64,000 nt of DNA from Rhizobium sp. NXC24 (GCF_002944315.1 NZ_CP024311.1:596501-660500); one strand, 5' to 3'. Positions 9,065 to 19,042 are shown, counted from the stretch's first letter. Translations and numbers: made by a program. The notes: generated by a model from the letters alone, not told the origin.

Positions 9065-9528
9065 CTTCTTGCTCGCTTCGACATATGGACCACTCAAAGG
9101 CCATCTTGCTTGTGGAAAGGCAGCTTCGCGGATTCACGCGCAGACCGCATCCCACCGTTCGGAAAGAAATAGTTTATTAGGCTTTCCTCAGGCTGAACCG
9201 CGAAACGGCGCTCCATCAAGCAAAAGATGAAAGAAACGCAAAGCATCGCTGCTCATCCCGCACAATTCACGAAACGTAGTAAACAACCCGTTAAATTTTG
9301 CCGAAATCTTAACCTTTTATTTTGGTCTTGTTATTGAATATGCTCATGTTCTTATGAAATCGACGACGCTGTCGCGAGCGAGATGGGCGCATTGAGCGTC
9401 AATCATTCCTTGGCGTTGTCGTGGCTCGGTGGCCGCGGCGCAAATCCTTAAAATTGAGGGGTGTTATACTTTTCTCAATTGAGTTGTGAGACCGTGGAAT
9501 GACTTGAATTTCCCTGGGAGCCGAACGC
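9065..9528. other. Long AT-richer intergenic region between podJ and acyltransferase
   Basis: About 460 bases between divergently transcribed genes. The 9240-9480 part is visibly AT-richer than the flanks and includes TTAA at 9291-9294 and 9309-9312. It must hold the podJ promoter and probably that of the acyltransferase. I see no gene and no strong hairpin. The TTAA spacing (14 bases) does not fit the usual CtrA box spacing. Confidence 0.45.
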
Positions 9529-10557
9529 GTGCCGCCATCCATTGCCCGTGAATCGGATCCGGCACATTACATCCCGGCCCTGGATGGATGGCGCGGGCTG
9601 GCGGTCATCATGGTGTTGATGGGCCATTTCGGAGCCGACGTATATATGCCCGGCTTCAGCACTTTCGGCGTCGATCTGTTCTTCGTGCTGTCGGGGCGAT
9701 TGATGGCGGACATTCTGTTTGTCAAACAGATGCCGCTTCCGATGTTCTTCGCCAGACGGTTTGCGCGCGTTTATCCGACATTGGTTGTTTTCGTATTGAT
9801 CACCGGCCTGGCGTTTCACGGTACCATCGGTGAATTTGGCCTGAAAGTCGCCGCTTTTGCGCTGACCTTCACCTTGAACTATGCCACCATTTATGGGCTC
9901 CCCCTTTCCCTGCTGGATCATATCTGGTCCCTGTGCGTCGAGGAGCACAGCTACATCCTCCTGGGCCTGATCGCTTTCGCCAGTCGCTCGCGGAGCAAAT
10001 CCATCACCTCGGGCCTCATTCTCACGGCCGGATTAATGGCCTTGGTCAACGGTGTGGTTCGGCTCCATACGACGGAGGGAGACCCGGGTTTGGTGATGTT
10101 GCGTACCGATGTTTCCATGGCAGGGATTTTCATCTCCGCAGCCTTCTACCTTATTCTCAGACCGAGACTGCATCGGGATAGTTGGACATGGATCGCGCCA
10201 TGCGCTTTGGCGAGCGCGATCTTGGCGCGGATATTTGGTCTGGATGCTACGGTCTTTTTCGGCGTCAAGACGATCCTGTTGGCGATGGCGGTTATCGGGA
10301 TCGAATATTCCGCGCCATGGTTCCGCAGGAGTTTTGAGGGCGATGTGCTCCGCTTTTTCGGGCAATGCTCCTTCTCGATCTACCTGTGGCAGGAGCCTTT
10401 TTTCAAGCTGACGGGCTTGCATCTGCTCCCTTCCGTTTTTCTGCTCATGATGGGTATCGCCTGCGGTGTGGCAAGCTACTACCTCATCGAACGCCCTCTG
10501 CGCACAACGCTGAATGCCATGTTCAGCCGCCGGGCTTTTAAACAAACTCTCGCCTGA
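9529..10557 (+). CDS. Acyltransferase family 3 (OafA/YrhL-like) membrane protein
   Basis: A 342-residue integral membrane protein with about ten hydrophobic segments. The N-terminal family motif is present: PALDGWRGLAVIMVLMGHF with R22 and the catalytic-type H33. Later LSLLDHIWSLCVEEHSYILLG corresponds to the conserved SLsxExxfY loop, and the end has SFSIYLWQEPFFKL and YYLIERPLR. Such enzymes O-acetylate or acylate surface polysaccharides or lipids at the inner membrane. The start is GTG 9529 after GGGAG. It has no polysaccharide cluster around it, so the acceptor is unknown. Codon choice is slightly less GC-rich than the neighbours. Confidence 0.85.
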   Translation: MPPSIARESDPAHYIPALDGWRGLAVIMVLMGHFGADVYMPGFSTFGVDLFFVLSGRLMADILFVKQMPLPMFFARRFARVYPTLVVFVLITGLAFHGTIGEFGLKVAAFALTFTLNYATIYGLPLSLLDHIWSLCVEEHSYILLGLIAFASRSRSKSITSGLILTAGLMALVNGVVRLHTTEGDPGLVMLRTDVSMAGIFISAAFYLILRPRLHRDSWTWIAPCALASAILARIFGLDATVFFGVKTILLAMAVIGIEYSAPWFRRSFEGDVLRFFGQCSFSIYLWQEPFFKLTGLHLLPSVFLLMMGIACGVASYYLIERPLRTTLNAMFSRRAFKQTLA

Positions 10558-10608
10558 TCGCCGGCTTAGTCCGTTACCCTACCTAAAAATTCGCCTTGTC
10601 GCGCAAAT

Positions 10609-10630
10609 TTGACGTTTACGCAAACGTCAA
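10609..10630. promoter_or_regulatory. Perfect palindromic operator upstream of the beta-oxidation operon
   Basis: TTGACGTTT and AAACGTCAA form perfect 9-base arms around the four bases ACGC, 66 bases before the acyl-CoA dehydrogenase start. The sequence resembles operators described for MerR-type LiuR regulators of acyl-CoA catabolism, which have TTGACGT/ACGTCAA-like halves. Identity of the regulator is inference; no regulator gene lies next to it. Confidence 0.6.
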
Positions 10631-10695
10631 TATTTTGTAAGGCTAGATCAGAGGCCGGAATGCGAGTCCGGCGGCGAATTGGAGGAATTCGAAAG

Positions 10696-12492
10696 ATGCC
10701 AGTCTATAAGGCCCCGGTGAACGATACGCTTTTCGTCCTGAACGATGTGCTTGGGCTGGAACGCTATAGCAATCTGCCGGGTTTCGCCGAGGCCAGCCCC
10801 GACATGATCGAGGCGATTGTCGGCGAGGCGGCCAAGATGGCGGAAGAGGTGCTTTTCCCGCTGAATTATTCCGGTGATCAGGAAGGCTGCGTGCGTCACG
10901 GCGACGGCACGGTATCGACCCCGCAAGGCTTCAAGGAGGCCTACCGCGCCTATTACGAAGGCGGTTGGCTGGGCCTGGCGGTGCCGGAGGAATTCGGAGG
11001 GCAGGGGCTACCCTACACGCTGCATTGCGCTGTCGGCGAATATACCTCCGCTGCCAATATGTCGCTGATGATGTATCCGGGCCTGACGCAGGGCGCGATC
11101 GCCGCCATTCTCGTGCATGGCTCCGAGGAGCAGAAGCAGACCTATCTGCCGAAGATGGTCGCGGGCACCTGGTCCGGCACCATGAACCTCACCGAACCGC
11201 ATTGCGGCACCGATCTCGGCCTGCTGCGCACCAAGGCAGTTCCACAAGCCGACGGCAGCTACAAGATTTCCGGCCAGAAGATATTCATCTCCGCCGGCGA
11301 GCACGACATGACGGACAATATCGTGCATATGGTACTCGCCCGTATCGAGGGCGCGCCGGAGGGCACCAAGGGCATCTCGCTGTTCATCGTGCCGAAAATC
11401 ATGGTCGGGTCGGATGGTTCGCTGGGCGCGCGCAACGCGGTCTCCTGCGGCGCGATCGAGCATAAGATGGGCATTCATGGCAACGCCACCTGCGTCATGA
11501 ACTATGACGAGGCCACCGGCTTCCTCATCGGCGCCGAGAACAAGGGCCTCAACGCCATGTTCGTAATGATGAACGAGGCGCGCCTCGGCGTCGGCCTGCA
11601 GGGGCTGTCGGTTGCCGAAATCGCCTACCAGAATGCCGTCGCTTATGCCCGTGAGCGCATCCAGGGCCGCTCGCTCTCCGGCCCGAAGGCGCCGGACAAA
11701 AAGGCCGACCCGATCATCGTCCATCCCGATATCCGCCGCTCGCTGATGACCATCCGTGCCTTCAACGAGGCCGGCCGCGCTTTCCTGCTGTGGACGGCAC
11801 TGAAATCCGATATCGCCCATCGCTCCCCGGACGAGAAGGAGCGTCAGGCGGCCGATGATATCCTTGGTCTGGCGACGCCGATCCTCAAGGGCGTCATGAC
11901 CGACAAGGGCTTCGAGCACGCCGTCATGGCGCAGCAGGTCTTTGGCGGTCACGGCTATATCGAAGAGCATGGTATGAGCCAGTATGTCCGCGATGCCCGC
12001 ATCACCATGATCTATGAAGGCGCCAACGGCATCCAGGCGCTCGATCTCGTCGGGCGTAAATTGGCTCTGAACGGCGGTCGTGCCGTCATGGCGCTGTTCA
12101 AGGAGATCGGCGATTTCTGCGAGGAGAACCGCAATGACGAGCAAATGGCTTTCTACACCAAGCAACTGAAGAAGGGCTTGAACGACGTCCAGGCCGCGAC
12201 CATGTGGTTCATGCAGAACGCCATGGCGAAGCCCGACAATGCCGGCGCCGGCTCCACGGATTACATGCACCTCTTCGGCCTCGTCGTCCTCGGCTACATG
12301 TGGGCGAAGATGGCGAAGGCGGCGCAAGCCGGTCTTTCGGGCGGCGAGAGCGAGCGCGAGGACTATTTGAAGAACAAGCTTGTCACGGCGCGGTTCTACA
12401 TGGAGCGCATCATGCCGGAAACAGCGCTACGCAAGGCCCGCATCGAAACCGGCGCCGACACGATGATGGAACTGGCGGCGGAAGCATTTTGA
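10696..12492 (+). CDS. Acyl-CoA dehydrogenase (with C-terminal extension), beta-oxidation
   Basis: A 598-residue FAD-dependent enzyme starting [24 protein letters not shown] at ATG 10696, behind GGAGG; the open frame extends 29 codons further up without a ribosome site. The dehydrogenase core is recognisable: [18 protein letters not shown], the [19 protein letters not shown] flavin/substrate segment, [13 protein letters not shown], then [37 protein letters not shown] with the catalytic-type Glu in YEG (about residue 440). A further 150-residue C-terminal domain marks the long-chain/AcdA-like subfamily. It makes trans-2-enoyl-CoA, which the two downstream genes process. First gene of the operon. 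Confidence 0.92.
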   Translation: MPVYKAPVNDTLFVLNDVLGLERYSNLPGFAEASPDMIEAIVGEAAKMAEEVLFPLNYSGDQEGCVRHGDGTVSTPQGFKEAYRAYYEGGWLGLAVPEEFGGQGLPYTLHCAVGEYTSAANMSLMMYPGLTQGAIAAILVHGSEEQKQTYLPKMVAGTWSGTMNLTEPHCGTDLGLLRTKAVPQADGSYKISGQKIFISAGEHDMTDNIVHMVLARIEGAPEGTKGISLFIVPKIMVGSDGSLGARNAVSCGAIEHKMGIHGNATCVMNYDEATGFLIGAENKGLNAMFVMMNEARLGVGLQGLSVAEIAYQNAVAYARERIQGRSLSGPKAPDKKADPIIVHPDIRRSLMTIRAFNEAGRAFLLWTALKSDIAHRSPDEKERQAADDILGLATPILKGVMTDKGFEHAVMAQQVFGGHGYIEEHGMSQYVRDARITMIYEGANGIQALDLVGRKLALNGGRAVMALFKEIGDFCEENRNDEQMAFYTKQLKKGLNDVQAATMWFMQNAMAKPDNAGAGSTDYMHLFGLVVLGYMWAKMAKAAQAGLSGGESEREDYLKNKLVTARFYMERIMPETALRKARIETGADTMMELAAEAF

Positions 12493-12501
12493 CAAGACTT
12501 A

Positions 12502-12554
12502 CCTTCCCCCCGACGGGGAGAAGGTGGGTATGAATAAAAGGGCGGCTTGCCGCC
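12502..12554. repeat. Short palindromic repeat (RIME/REP-like fragment)
   Basis: Between acyl-CoA dehydrogenase and thiolase lie two hairpins: CCTTCCCCC...GGGGAGAAGG (12502-12524) and GGCGG-cttg-CCGCC (12541-12554). The first shares the CTTCTCCCCG/CGGGGAGAAGG theme with the larger element at 30743-30891. Such palindromes inside operons may affect mRNA stability. Confidence 0.55.
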
Positions 12555-12569
12555 GCAGGGAGATGAGAC

Positions 12570-13778
12570 ATGACCGAGGTTTTCATTTACGACCATGTGC
12601 GCACGCCGCGTGGACGCGGCAAGAAGGATGGGGCGCTGCATGAAGTGCCGTCCGTCCGCCTTGCCGCCAAGACGTTGGAGGCGATCCGCGACCGCAACGG
12701 TCTCGATACGAAGACGGTCGACGATATCATCATGGGCTGCGTCGATCCGGTGATGGATGCTGGCGCTGTCATTCCGAAGGCGGCTGCCTTCGAAGCGGGT
12801 TATTCGACCACGGCGCCCGGCATGCAGATCTCCCGCTTCTGCGCCTCCGGCCTCGATGCCGTGAATTTCGGCGCGGCCAAGATCGCGCAAGGGGCTGACG
12901 ATATCGTCATTGCCGGCGGTGTCGAGAGCATGTCGCGCGTCGGCCTCGGCATGTCCGGCGGCGCCTGGTTCATGGACCCCTCGGTGAACTTCCCGGCCTA
13001 TTTCATGCCGCAGGGCGTCTCGGCTGATCTCATCGCCACCAAATACGGCTTCTCCCGCGATGACGTCGACGCCTATGCCGTCGAAAGCCAGAAGCGCGCG
13101 GCCAACGCCTGGGAGAAGGGCTACTTCAAGAATTCCGTCGTACCGGTGAAGGATATCAACGGCCTGACGATCCTCGACAGGGACGAGCATATGCGTCCCG
13201 GCACCGATATGCAGGCGCTGGCCTCGCTCAATCCGTCCTTCCAGATGCCGGGCGAAATGGGTGGCTTCGAAGCGGTCGCCATTCAGGCGCATCCGGAAAT
13301 CGAGCGCATCAACTATGTGCACCATGCCGGCAATTCCTCCGGCATCGTCGATGGCGCCGCCGCCGTGCTGCTCGGCTCCAAGGCGGGCGGCGAGAGCATG
13401 GGGCTGAAGCCGCGCGGCCGCATCAAGGCTTTCGCCAATATCGGCTCCGACCCGGCGCTGATGCTAACCGGCCCCGTCGATGTCACTGAAAAGCTGTTGA
13501 AGCGAACCGGCATGTCGCTCGCCGATATCGATCTCTTCGAGCTGAACGAGGCGTTTGCCGCCGTCGTGCTGCGCTACATGCAGGCTTTCGATATCGAGCA
13601 TGACAAGATCAACGTCAACGGTGGCGCCATCGCCATGGGCCATCCGCTGGGGGCCACCGGCGCGATGATCCTCGGCACGGTGCTGGACGAACTGGAGCGC
13701 CGCGACCTCAATGCGGCGCTGGTGACACTCTGCATCGGCGCCGGCATGGGCACGGCCACGATCGTCGAACGCGTCTGA
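12570..13778 (+). CDS. fadA: Acetyl-CoA C-acyltransferase (thiolase)
   Basis: A 402-residue thiolase. The nucleophile C91 lies in [13 protein letters not shown], the catalytic His in [15 protein letters not shown] (about 357) and the second Cys in [11 protein letters not shown] (about 388), all intact. It cleaves 3-ketoacyl-CoA to acetyl-CoA and a shortened acyl-CoA. It lies 77 bases after the acyl-CoA dehydrogenase and 13 bases before the FadB-like gene, with ribosome sites before each, so the three form one beta-oxidation operon. Confidence 0.93.
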   Translation: MTEVFIYDHVRTPRGRGKKDGALHEVPSVRLAAKTLEAIRDRNGLDTKTVDDIIMGCVDPVMDAGAVIPKAAAFEAGYSTTAPGMQISRFCASGLDAVNFGAAKIAQGADDIVIAGGVESMSRVGLGMSGGAWFMDPSVNFPAYFMPQGVSADLIATKYGFSRDDVDAYAVESQKRAANAWEKGYFKNSVVPVKDINGLTILDRDEHMRPGTDMQALASLNPSFQMPGEMGGFEAVAIQAHPEIERINYVHHAGNSSGIVDGAAAVLLGSKAGGESMGLKPRGRIKAFANIGSDPALMLTGPVDVTEKLLKRTGMSLADIDLFELNEAFAAVVLRYMQAFDIEHDKINVNGGAIAMGHPLGATGAMILGTVLDELERRDLNAALVTLCIGAGMGTATIVERV

Positions 13779-13791
13779 GGGGAGGAAACCA

Positions 13792-16002
13792 ATGGCTTAC
13801 ACGAATTTCACCGTCGAGACCGACGCGGACGGCATCGCACTCGTCACCTGGGACATGCCCGGCAAGTCCATGAACGTCTTCACCGGCGAGGTGTTGGAGG
13901 AACTGAACGCCATCATCGATGCGACCGTCGCCGACAAGGCGACCAAGGGCGTGGTCATTACCTCGGGAAAATCCTCCTTCTCCGGGGGCGCCGACCTGTC
14001 GATGATCAAATCGCTCTTCTCTGTCTATCAGGACGAGAAGGCGAAGAATCCGGCGACAGCGGCACAAAAGCTGTTCGATCTCGTTGGCCGGATGACCGGC
14101 TTGTTCCGCAAGCTCGAAACCTGCGGCAAGCCCTGGGTATCGGCCATCAACGGCACTTGCATGGGCGGTGCGCTGGAGATGTCTCTCGCCTGCCACGGCC
14201 GCGTCGCCTCCAATGCCAAGAGCGTCAAGCTGGCATTGCCGGAGGTTAAGGTTGGCATCTTCCCCGGCGCCGGCGGCACGCAGCGCATCGCGCGCCTGAC
14301 GGACGCGCAGTCCGCCCTGCAGATGATGACGACGGGCCAGTCGCTGACTGCAGCACGGGCCAAAGCGATGAACCTGGTCCATCATGTGGTCGAGCCGGAT
14401 CAATTGATCCCTGCCGCCAAGCAGATGATCAAGGACGGTCTGAAGCCTATCGCGCCCTGGGATGAAAAGGGCTTCAAGGTGCCCGGAGGCGGCATCTGGA
14501 CGCCGGCTGCCGCGCAGCTCTGGCCGGCAGCCCCGGCAATCCTTCGCCGCGAGACATCGGGCAACTATCCGGCCGCACTCGCCATCCTCAAATGCGTCTA
14601 CGAAGGCCTGCAGGTGCCTTTCGATACCGGCCTCAAGATCGAGCAGCGCTATTTCACGCAGGTGCTGCAGACGACCGAAGCCTATGCGATGATCCGCTCG
14701 CTGTTCATCTCCATGCAGGAGCTCGGCAAGGGCGCCCGGCGTCCGGCAGGCCAGCCGAAGACGGAGCTGAAGAAGGTCGGCGTCGTCGGCGCCGGTTTCA
14801 TGGGAGCCTCGATCGCCTATGTCACCGCAGCCGCCGGTATCGCCGTTACCCTCATCGACCGCGACATGGAAGCGGCCGGCAAGGGCAAGGCGGTTTCGGA
14901 AGGCCTGGTCAAGGAATCCATCGGTAAGGGGCGATTTACGCAAGACGAAGCGGCGGCACTCCTTGCCCGCATTACGCCGTCAGCCGATTACGCCGATCTG
15001 AAGGACGCCGACTTAGTCATCGAGGCAGTGTTCGAGGATCGCGACGTCAAGAAAGCCGTCATCGAGGCTGTTGAAGCGGTGCTGCCCGCGGGCGCCGTCT
15101 TCGCCTCCAATACCTCGACCCTGCCTATATCAGGGCTTGCGAAGGATTCCAAACGGCCCGCCGATTTCATCGGCATCCATTTCTTCTCGCCGGTCGAGAA
15201 GATGATGCTGACCGAAGTCATCCTCGGCAAGGAAACGGGCGACCGCGCCCTTGCCGTCGCGCTCGATTACGTCGCCGCCATCAAGAAGACGCCGATCGTT
15301 GTCAACGACACCCGCGGCTTCTTCGTCAATCGCTGCGTGCTGCGCTACATGTCGGAAGCCTATGACATGCTGATCGAAGGCGTGCCACCGGCGATGATCG
15401 AGAATGCCGCCAAGATGGCCGGCATGCCGGTCGGGCCTCTGGCGCTCAACGACGAGGTCGCCCTCGACCTGTCGCTGAAGATCCTCAAGGCTGCTGTGGC
15501 CGATCTTGGCGACAAGGCCGTTAATCCCGAGCACATGCAGTTGGTCACGCGTTTGGTGGAAGACGAGGGCCGCTTCGGTCGCAAGAATTCCAAGGGCTTT
15601 TACGACTATCCGCCAAAACCGGCCAAGAAGTCGCTTTGGCCGGGCTTGAAGGAAATGTACCCGCAGAAGAAGGCCGAGGAGATCGACGTTAACGTCCTGA
15701 AGCAACGCTTCCTCGTCACCATCGCGCTGGAGGCCGCCCGCACCATGGAAGAGGGCATCGTCACCGACCCGCGCGAAGCCGATGTCGGCTCTATCCTTGG
15801 CTTCGGCTTTGCTCCCTACACCGGCGGCGCGCTGTCCTACATCGACGGCATGGGCGTCAAAGCCTTCGTGGATGTTTGTGAATCGTTAGCTTCAGCTTAC
15901 GGTAAGCAGTTCAAGCCGACGGCGCTGCTGAAGGACATGGCGGCGAAGGGCGAGACGTTTTATGGGCGGTTTGATCCGTATCGCGTAAAGGCGGCGGCCT
16001 GA
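13792..16002 (+). CDS. fadB: Fatty acid oxidation fusion: enoyl-CoA hydratase / 3-hydroxyacyl-CoA dehydrogenase
   Basis: A 736-residue bifunctional enzyme. Residues 1 to about 200 form the crotonase domain with [14 protein letters not shown] (oxyanion hole), [19 protein letters not shown] and [17 protein letters not shown] (catalytic Glu). From about 325 comes a Rossmann NAD-binding domain ([21 protein letters not shown]), then [16 protein letters not shown] and the C-terminal dimerisation domains with RRN-type [12 protein letters not shown]. It hydrates enoyl-CoA and oxidises the 3-hydroxyacyl-CoA for the thiolase encoded just upstream. GGAGGAAA precedes ATG 13792. Last gene of the operon, followed by a hairpin. 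Confidence 0.93.
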   Translation: MAYTNFTVETDADGIALVTWDMPGKSMNVFTGEVLEELNAIIDATVADKATKGVVITSGKSSFSGGADLSMIKSLFSVYQDEKAKNPATAAQKLFDLVGRMTGLFRKLETCGKPWVSAINGTCMGGALEMSLACHGRVASNAKSVKLALPEVKVGIFPGAGGTQRIARLTDAQSALQMMTTGQSLTAARAKAMNLVHHVVEPDQLIPAAKQMIKDGLKPIAPWDEKGFKVPGGGIWTPAAAQLWPAAPAILRRETSGNYPAALAILKCVYEGLQVPFDTGLKIEQRYFTQVLQTTEAYAMIRSLFISMQELGKGARRPAGQPKTELKKVGVVGAGFMGASIAYVTAAAGIAVTLIDRDMEAAGKGKAVSEGLVKESIGKGRFTQDEAAALLARITPSADYADLKDADLVIEAVFEDRDVKKAVIEAVEAVLPAGAVFASNTSTLPISGLAKDSKRPADFIGIHFFSPVEKMMLTEVILGKETGDRALAVALDYVAAIKKTPIVVNDTRGFFVNRCVLRYMSEAYDMLIEGVPPAMIENAAKMAGMPVGPLALNDEVALDLSLKILKAAVADLGDKAVNPEHMQLVTRLVEDEGRFGRKNSKGFYDYPPKPAKKSLWPGLKEMYPQKKAEEIDVNVLKQRFLVTIALEAARTMEEGIVTDPREADVGSILGFGFAPYTGGALSYIDGMGVKAFVDVCESLASAYGKQFKPTALLKDMAAKGETFYGRFDPYRVKAAA

Positions 16003-16026
16003 ATTTGAAAGAACTGCGTTAAAATT

Positions 16027-16048
16027 AGGGGTGGCGATAGCCGCCCCT
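16027..16048 (+). terminator. Hairpin after the beta-oxidation operon
   Basis: AGGGGTGGC and GCCGCCCCT pair as a nine-base stem (one G-U) around the loop GATA, 25 bases after the FadB stop. Only a weak U-rich run (GTTCTGT) follows, so it may end transcription or protect the 3' end. Confidence 0.5.
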
Positions 16049-16140
16049 GTTCTGTAGGGCCGTACTTTCTTTCTATTTTATGTGCTCAAGATCAGACGAA
16101 TTGAATCTTGTGCTTGAACGATCTCGCTGTATAGTTGCAC

Positions 16141-17009
16141 ATGGCTTACGAGGGGGCTCATGTGTATCTGACAACTAAATTTGAAGGTGGATTGGCGGAA
16201 GAGCACAAAATTCCAGCTTATGAAGGTACTAAGTCGCTAGAAGGCTTAACTCGTTCCATCCTTATAGTTTCGAATTTTCTGGTTGAAGGTAAAGTTCGTT
16301 ATAAAAAATTTGGACTGTGCCTCTTACATTTAATCTAGTTTCTCAGCAGCCAGGAAGTTTTGAGTCGATATATGAAATTGCTTACCAGGCAGCCGTAATA
16401 GGGGCTCCCGTCCTTGGTGATTTAGCTGGCGGTGTTGCTGGTAATTTGCTGACGGACCTAATCAAAACAGTATATCGTCGAGTTTGTGGAAATGTAGACG
16501 ATGTTAGTGACCAAGTTGCAGCTTTGGAAGACGCGAGACCTGGCGATATAGGTGCTTTAGTGGATGCCGCGGAGCCATCAATTAGATTGGCACACAATGT
16601 TATAAACCACGGTGTAATGAATATAAACATACAGCAGTTAACGATCAATGCCCCTAATCAATTGGCAGCGTTAACACCCGCAACCAAACAATATGTATGG
16701 CAAAATGTTATTAATAATGCCGTTCGATTGAAGCTCTTCAGTATCGCCAGTTTCAACGCAAATCAAGGTACTGGTCGAGCATTTGATCTGGAGCAAGGGC
16801 GATCTATTCCTTTTGAGCTTTCATCTGACGTTGACCGAGTGAGCGTGGATACGCTATTAAGCAGTATTGGTTCCTATACAAGAAGGCGGCGCCTCGGCGA
16901 CAATTTGAGCTCTGCTGTCGCGGTAAAATACACTTCTGTAGACGCGCTGGATAATCGCATGAAGAAAATCCGCATTCTGAAGGTCAGAAACGAAATTATA
17001 GATTTATAA
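16141..17009 (+). pseudogene. AT-rich orphan gene split by a one-base frameshift (unknown function)
   Basis: Two overlapping open frames form one protein. The first runs from ATG 16141 (MAYEGAHVYLTTKFEGG) to a stop at 16336-16338. The second is open from 16305 to TAA 17007-17009. Adding one A to the A6 run at 16303-16308 joins them as ...VRYKK-IWT-VPLTFNLV..., giving 289 residues. The centre has a Gly-rich hydrophobic helix (GAPVLGDLAGGVAGNLL); no enzyme motif or signal peptide is visible. Base composition is far more AT-rich than either side and many codons end in A/T, which suggests acquisition from elsewhere. It may be a decayed gene, a polymerase-slippage gene, or a sequencing error. I do not recognise the family. 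Confidence 0.6.
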
Positions 17010-17236
17010 TCTTGATACGATCACAATTCGTATTCGTCTCGTATCTCTCTCCGCTTTTGCGTAATACGAAGATGAACTTTCTCAAGGGACACGACGATTC
17101 CTCCACAACAAGAATCGCATAAGTTGTTATTTAATTCACCGCAACAACAATAATAGATAGAATTTTCGGATTATTGTCGGGAGCGGCCCTTTCCATTCGT
17201 CCTCTGCTTAGTTCCATCAAACAGAGGAGACGAACG
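17010..17236. other. AT-rich intergenic region, no gene seen
   Basis: The AT-rich composition of the orphan gene continues to about 17160 and then returns to the GC-rich background near GGGAGCGGCC at 17180. That change may mark the right edge of an acquired segment. The promoter of the NTF2-like gene must lie here. Confidence 0.4.
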
Positions 17237-17680
17237 ATGGCCGAGATTATTGGAAACCGCGAAGAAGCCGACGCCATCTTTGCCATGCTTGTCGCTTGGG
17301 CAACGGCGATCGGAGAAAAGAACGTCGCCGGCGTCATGTCGCATGTGACCGACGACATCGTGGAATTCACCCTGGCGCCACCGCTGCAATACAAGGGCAA
17401 GGATCAGCCTGGCCTGCAGAGCTGGTTCGATACCTGGCAGGGGCCGATCGAAGGCGATGTCGAAGACCAGAAGCTGACGATCGGCGGGGATGTCGCTTTC
17501 TGGAGCGGCCTGACGCACATGCTGGGCACCAAGACCGACGGCACCAAGGTCGACCTCTGGTTCCGCGAGACGCTCGGCCTCAGAAAGGAAGCCGGTGTCT
17601 GGAAGATCGCTCACGATCACGCATCGGTCCCCTTCGCCATGGACGGCAGTGGGTTGGCGGAGCTTAGGTTAAAGCCGTAG
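17237..17680 (+). CDS. NTF2-like/SnoaL-type domain protein
   Basis: A 147-residue protein starting MAEIIGNREEADAIFAMLVAWATAIGEKNVAGVMSHVTDDIVEF, the helix-rich opening of the NTF2 cone fold, followed by PLQYKGKDQPGLQSWFDTW and a beta-rich end with GVWKIAHDHASVPF, a common ending in SgcJ/ketosteroid-isomerase-like proteins. ATG 17237 follows AGAGGAGA; the frame extends 21 codons upstream without support. Function of these proteins ranges from isomerase to ligand-binding; nothing here fixes it. It ends two bases before the stop of the convergent MFS gene. Confidence 0.8.
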   Translation: MAEIIGNREEADAIFAMLVAWATAIGEKNVAGVMSHVTDDIVEFTLAPPLQYKGKDQPGLQSWFDTWQGPIEGDVEDQKLTIGGDVAFWSGLTHMLGTKTDGTKVDLWFRETLGLRKEAGVWKIAHDHASVPFAMDGSGLAELRLKP

Positions 17681-17682
17681 TC

Positions 17683-18900
17683 TCAGGTGCACGCCGACAC
17701 CGTGACCTTCTCCCGGCCGGTCCTCAATGCCAGCACGCCGCTGACGACCAGAACCAGAATGGAGGCAGCATAGATATCCGTCGTTGCGGTGAACCCAACC
17801 GCCTTCGACAGGAACCCAGCCAAAATGGCGGGCAGGCTGAAGGCCAGATAGCTCTGGATGTAGAATGCCGAAAGCAGGCCGGCGCGTTCGTCGGCCTTGG
17901 CCAATGGCATGATGCTGCGCACGGCCCCGAGGAAATTGGCGCCGAAGCCGGTGCCCGCGATCATCGTGCCGGCGATGAGGAGCGGCACCTCCGCCAAATG
18001 CACGCCGGCGACCACGGCGAGAAGGCCGAGCGTCATGGTGGATATGCCGAAGGCCAGCGCGGTTGCCGCAGGTCTTTTGCGCAGCAAAAACACGGAGGCA
18101 GCTCCACTGATAGTCAATGTGCCGACGACCGAACCGCCGACGAGGGGCAAGGTGCTGCCCGTCGTGGCGCTGACCAATGACGGGACCAGCGAAAGATAGA
18201 AGCCGCCAAGCGCCCAGACCGCGACATTGATCGGAGTCAGCGCCAGCAATGTCCGGCGTGCCTGCGGCGGTATGGCCACCTCGGGCCTGAGCGAGGCGAT
18301 AAGGCCCGGTCTACGCCGGGTGGTTTCAGGCGTTATCCAAATCAGCACGGCCTGTATGACGAGAAGAGCAAGCACGATTGCATAGACGAGAAGTGTCGGC
18401 GCCGGCGCATATTGCACAAGGGCGCTGGTTCCGAACGCGCCGATCGCCATGCCGATAAGCGGCGCGATGCTGTTGGTCACCGAACCCCTGGCCGGATCGA
18501 GATCGACGAGTGCGGCGCCGAGCGAGGCTGCCGCGGCACCCGTCGCGAAGCCTTGCACGATGCGCGCGGCAATCAACCAATTCGGGCCGTCGGCCGTTAA
18601 AAACAGCGCCATCGCCACCATATTGAGGATAAGCGAGGCAAAGATCACCGGCCGTCGTCCCAGATGATCGGAGATCGAACCGACGATCAGAAGCGAAATG
18701 AGGAGCGCGAAGGCATAGACGGCGAAGATCACCGTGATCAGCACCGGCGAGAAGGCGAAGACTTGCTGATAGATTCGATAGAGCGGCGTCGGCGCAGACG
18801 AGGCGGCAAAGAAAGTGGCGCTGGTGGCGGCATGGAAAAATGGCGCCAACCGGCGGCCACGTCGCAGCAGTGAATTGTCGGTGGATTCGATCGCGGTCAT
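17683..18900 (-). CDS. MFS transporter, probable drug/metabolite exporter
   Basis: A 405-residue protein with twelve predicted transmembrane segments. The motif-A-like loop between segments 2 and 3 reads GSISDHLGRRPVIFASL and segment 5 carries GFATGAAAASLGAALVDLDP. These are features of proton-driven major facilitator exporters. A TetR-type gene lies divergently 142 bases away with two operator-like palindromes in between, a typical repressor-efflux pair. Substrate unknown. Confidence 0.88.
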   Translation of the reverse strand: MTAIESTDNSLLRRGRRLAPFFHAATSATFFAASSAPTPLYRIYQQVFAFSPVLITVIFAVYAFALLISLLIVGSISDHLGRRPVIFASLILNMVAMALFLTADGPNWLIAARIVQGFATGAAAASLGAALVDLDPARGSVTNSIAPLIGMAIGAFGTSALVQYAPAPTLLVYAIVLALLVIQAVLIWITPETTRRRPGLIASLRPEVAIPPQARRTLLALTPINVAVWALGGFYLSLVPSLVSATTGSTLPLVGGSVVGTLTISGAASVFLLRKRPAATALAFGISTMTLGLLAVVAGVHLAEVPLLIAGTMIAGTGFGANFLGAVRSIMPLAKADERAGLLSAFYIQSYLAFSLPAILAGFLSKAVGFTATTDIYAASILVLVVSGVLALRTGREKVTVSACT

Positions 18901-18914
18901 CGACTATATCCTGG

Positions 18915-18984
18915 CTTAAAGCAAAAAAATTGCGTTAAGCACATGTAGTGCACCGTATCGCTAAAAGCAAATAATTTGCGTTAG
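18915..18984. promoter_or_regulatory. Tandem operator palindromes between MFS exporter and TetR regulator
   Basis: Two related sites occur 46 bases apart: CTTAAnGCAA-N5-TTGCnTTAAG at 18915-18939, and 18961-18984, whose core GCAAATAATTTGC (18967-18979) is a perfect palindrome flanked by CTAA and TTAG. A third symmetry, GCAC-atgta-GTGC, lies at 18939-18951. The arrangement fits binding of two TetR dimers covering both divergent promoters. Confidence 0.65.
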
Positions 18985-19042
18985 TGGCGCGCTATTACCG
19001 GTGATGCGAGAGACGCAGTAAAGGGAAGATTGGCATAAGATA

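Noticed and set aside
9291..9312. Possible CtrA box (two TTAA) upstream of podJ
   Set aside because: The spacing between the TTAA halves is 14 bases, not the seven of the usual site, and the flanks are simply AT-rich.
11008..12327. A 439-codon open frame opposite the acyl-CoA dehydrogenase
   Set aside because: Antisense shadow; the plus-strand enzyme has conserved motifs throughout.
12396..13325. A 309-codon minus-strand frame across the thiolase gene
   Set aside because: Antisense of the thiolase and of the intergenic palindrome; no motif.
16317..17009. The second part of the orphan gene as a separate gene starting at GTG 16317
   Set aside because: No ribosome site precedes it, it is open upstream into the A6 run, and one added base joins it smoothly to the first frame, so one split gene is more likely.
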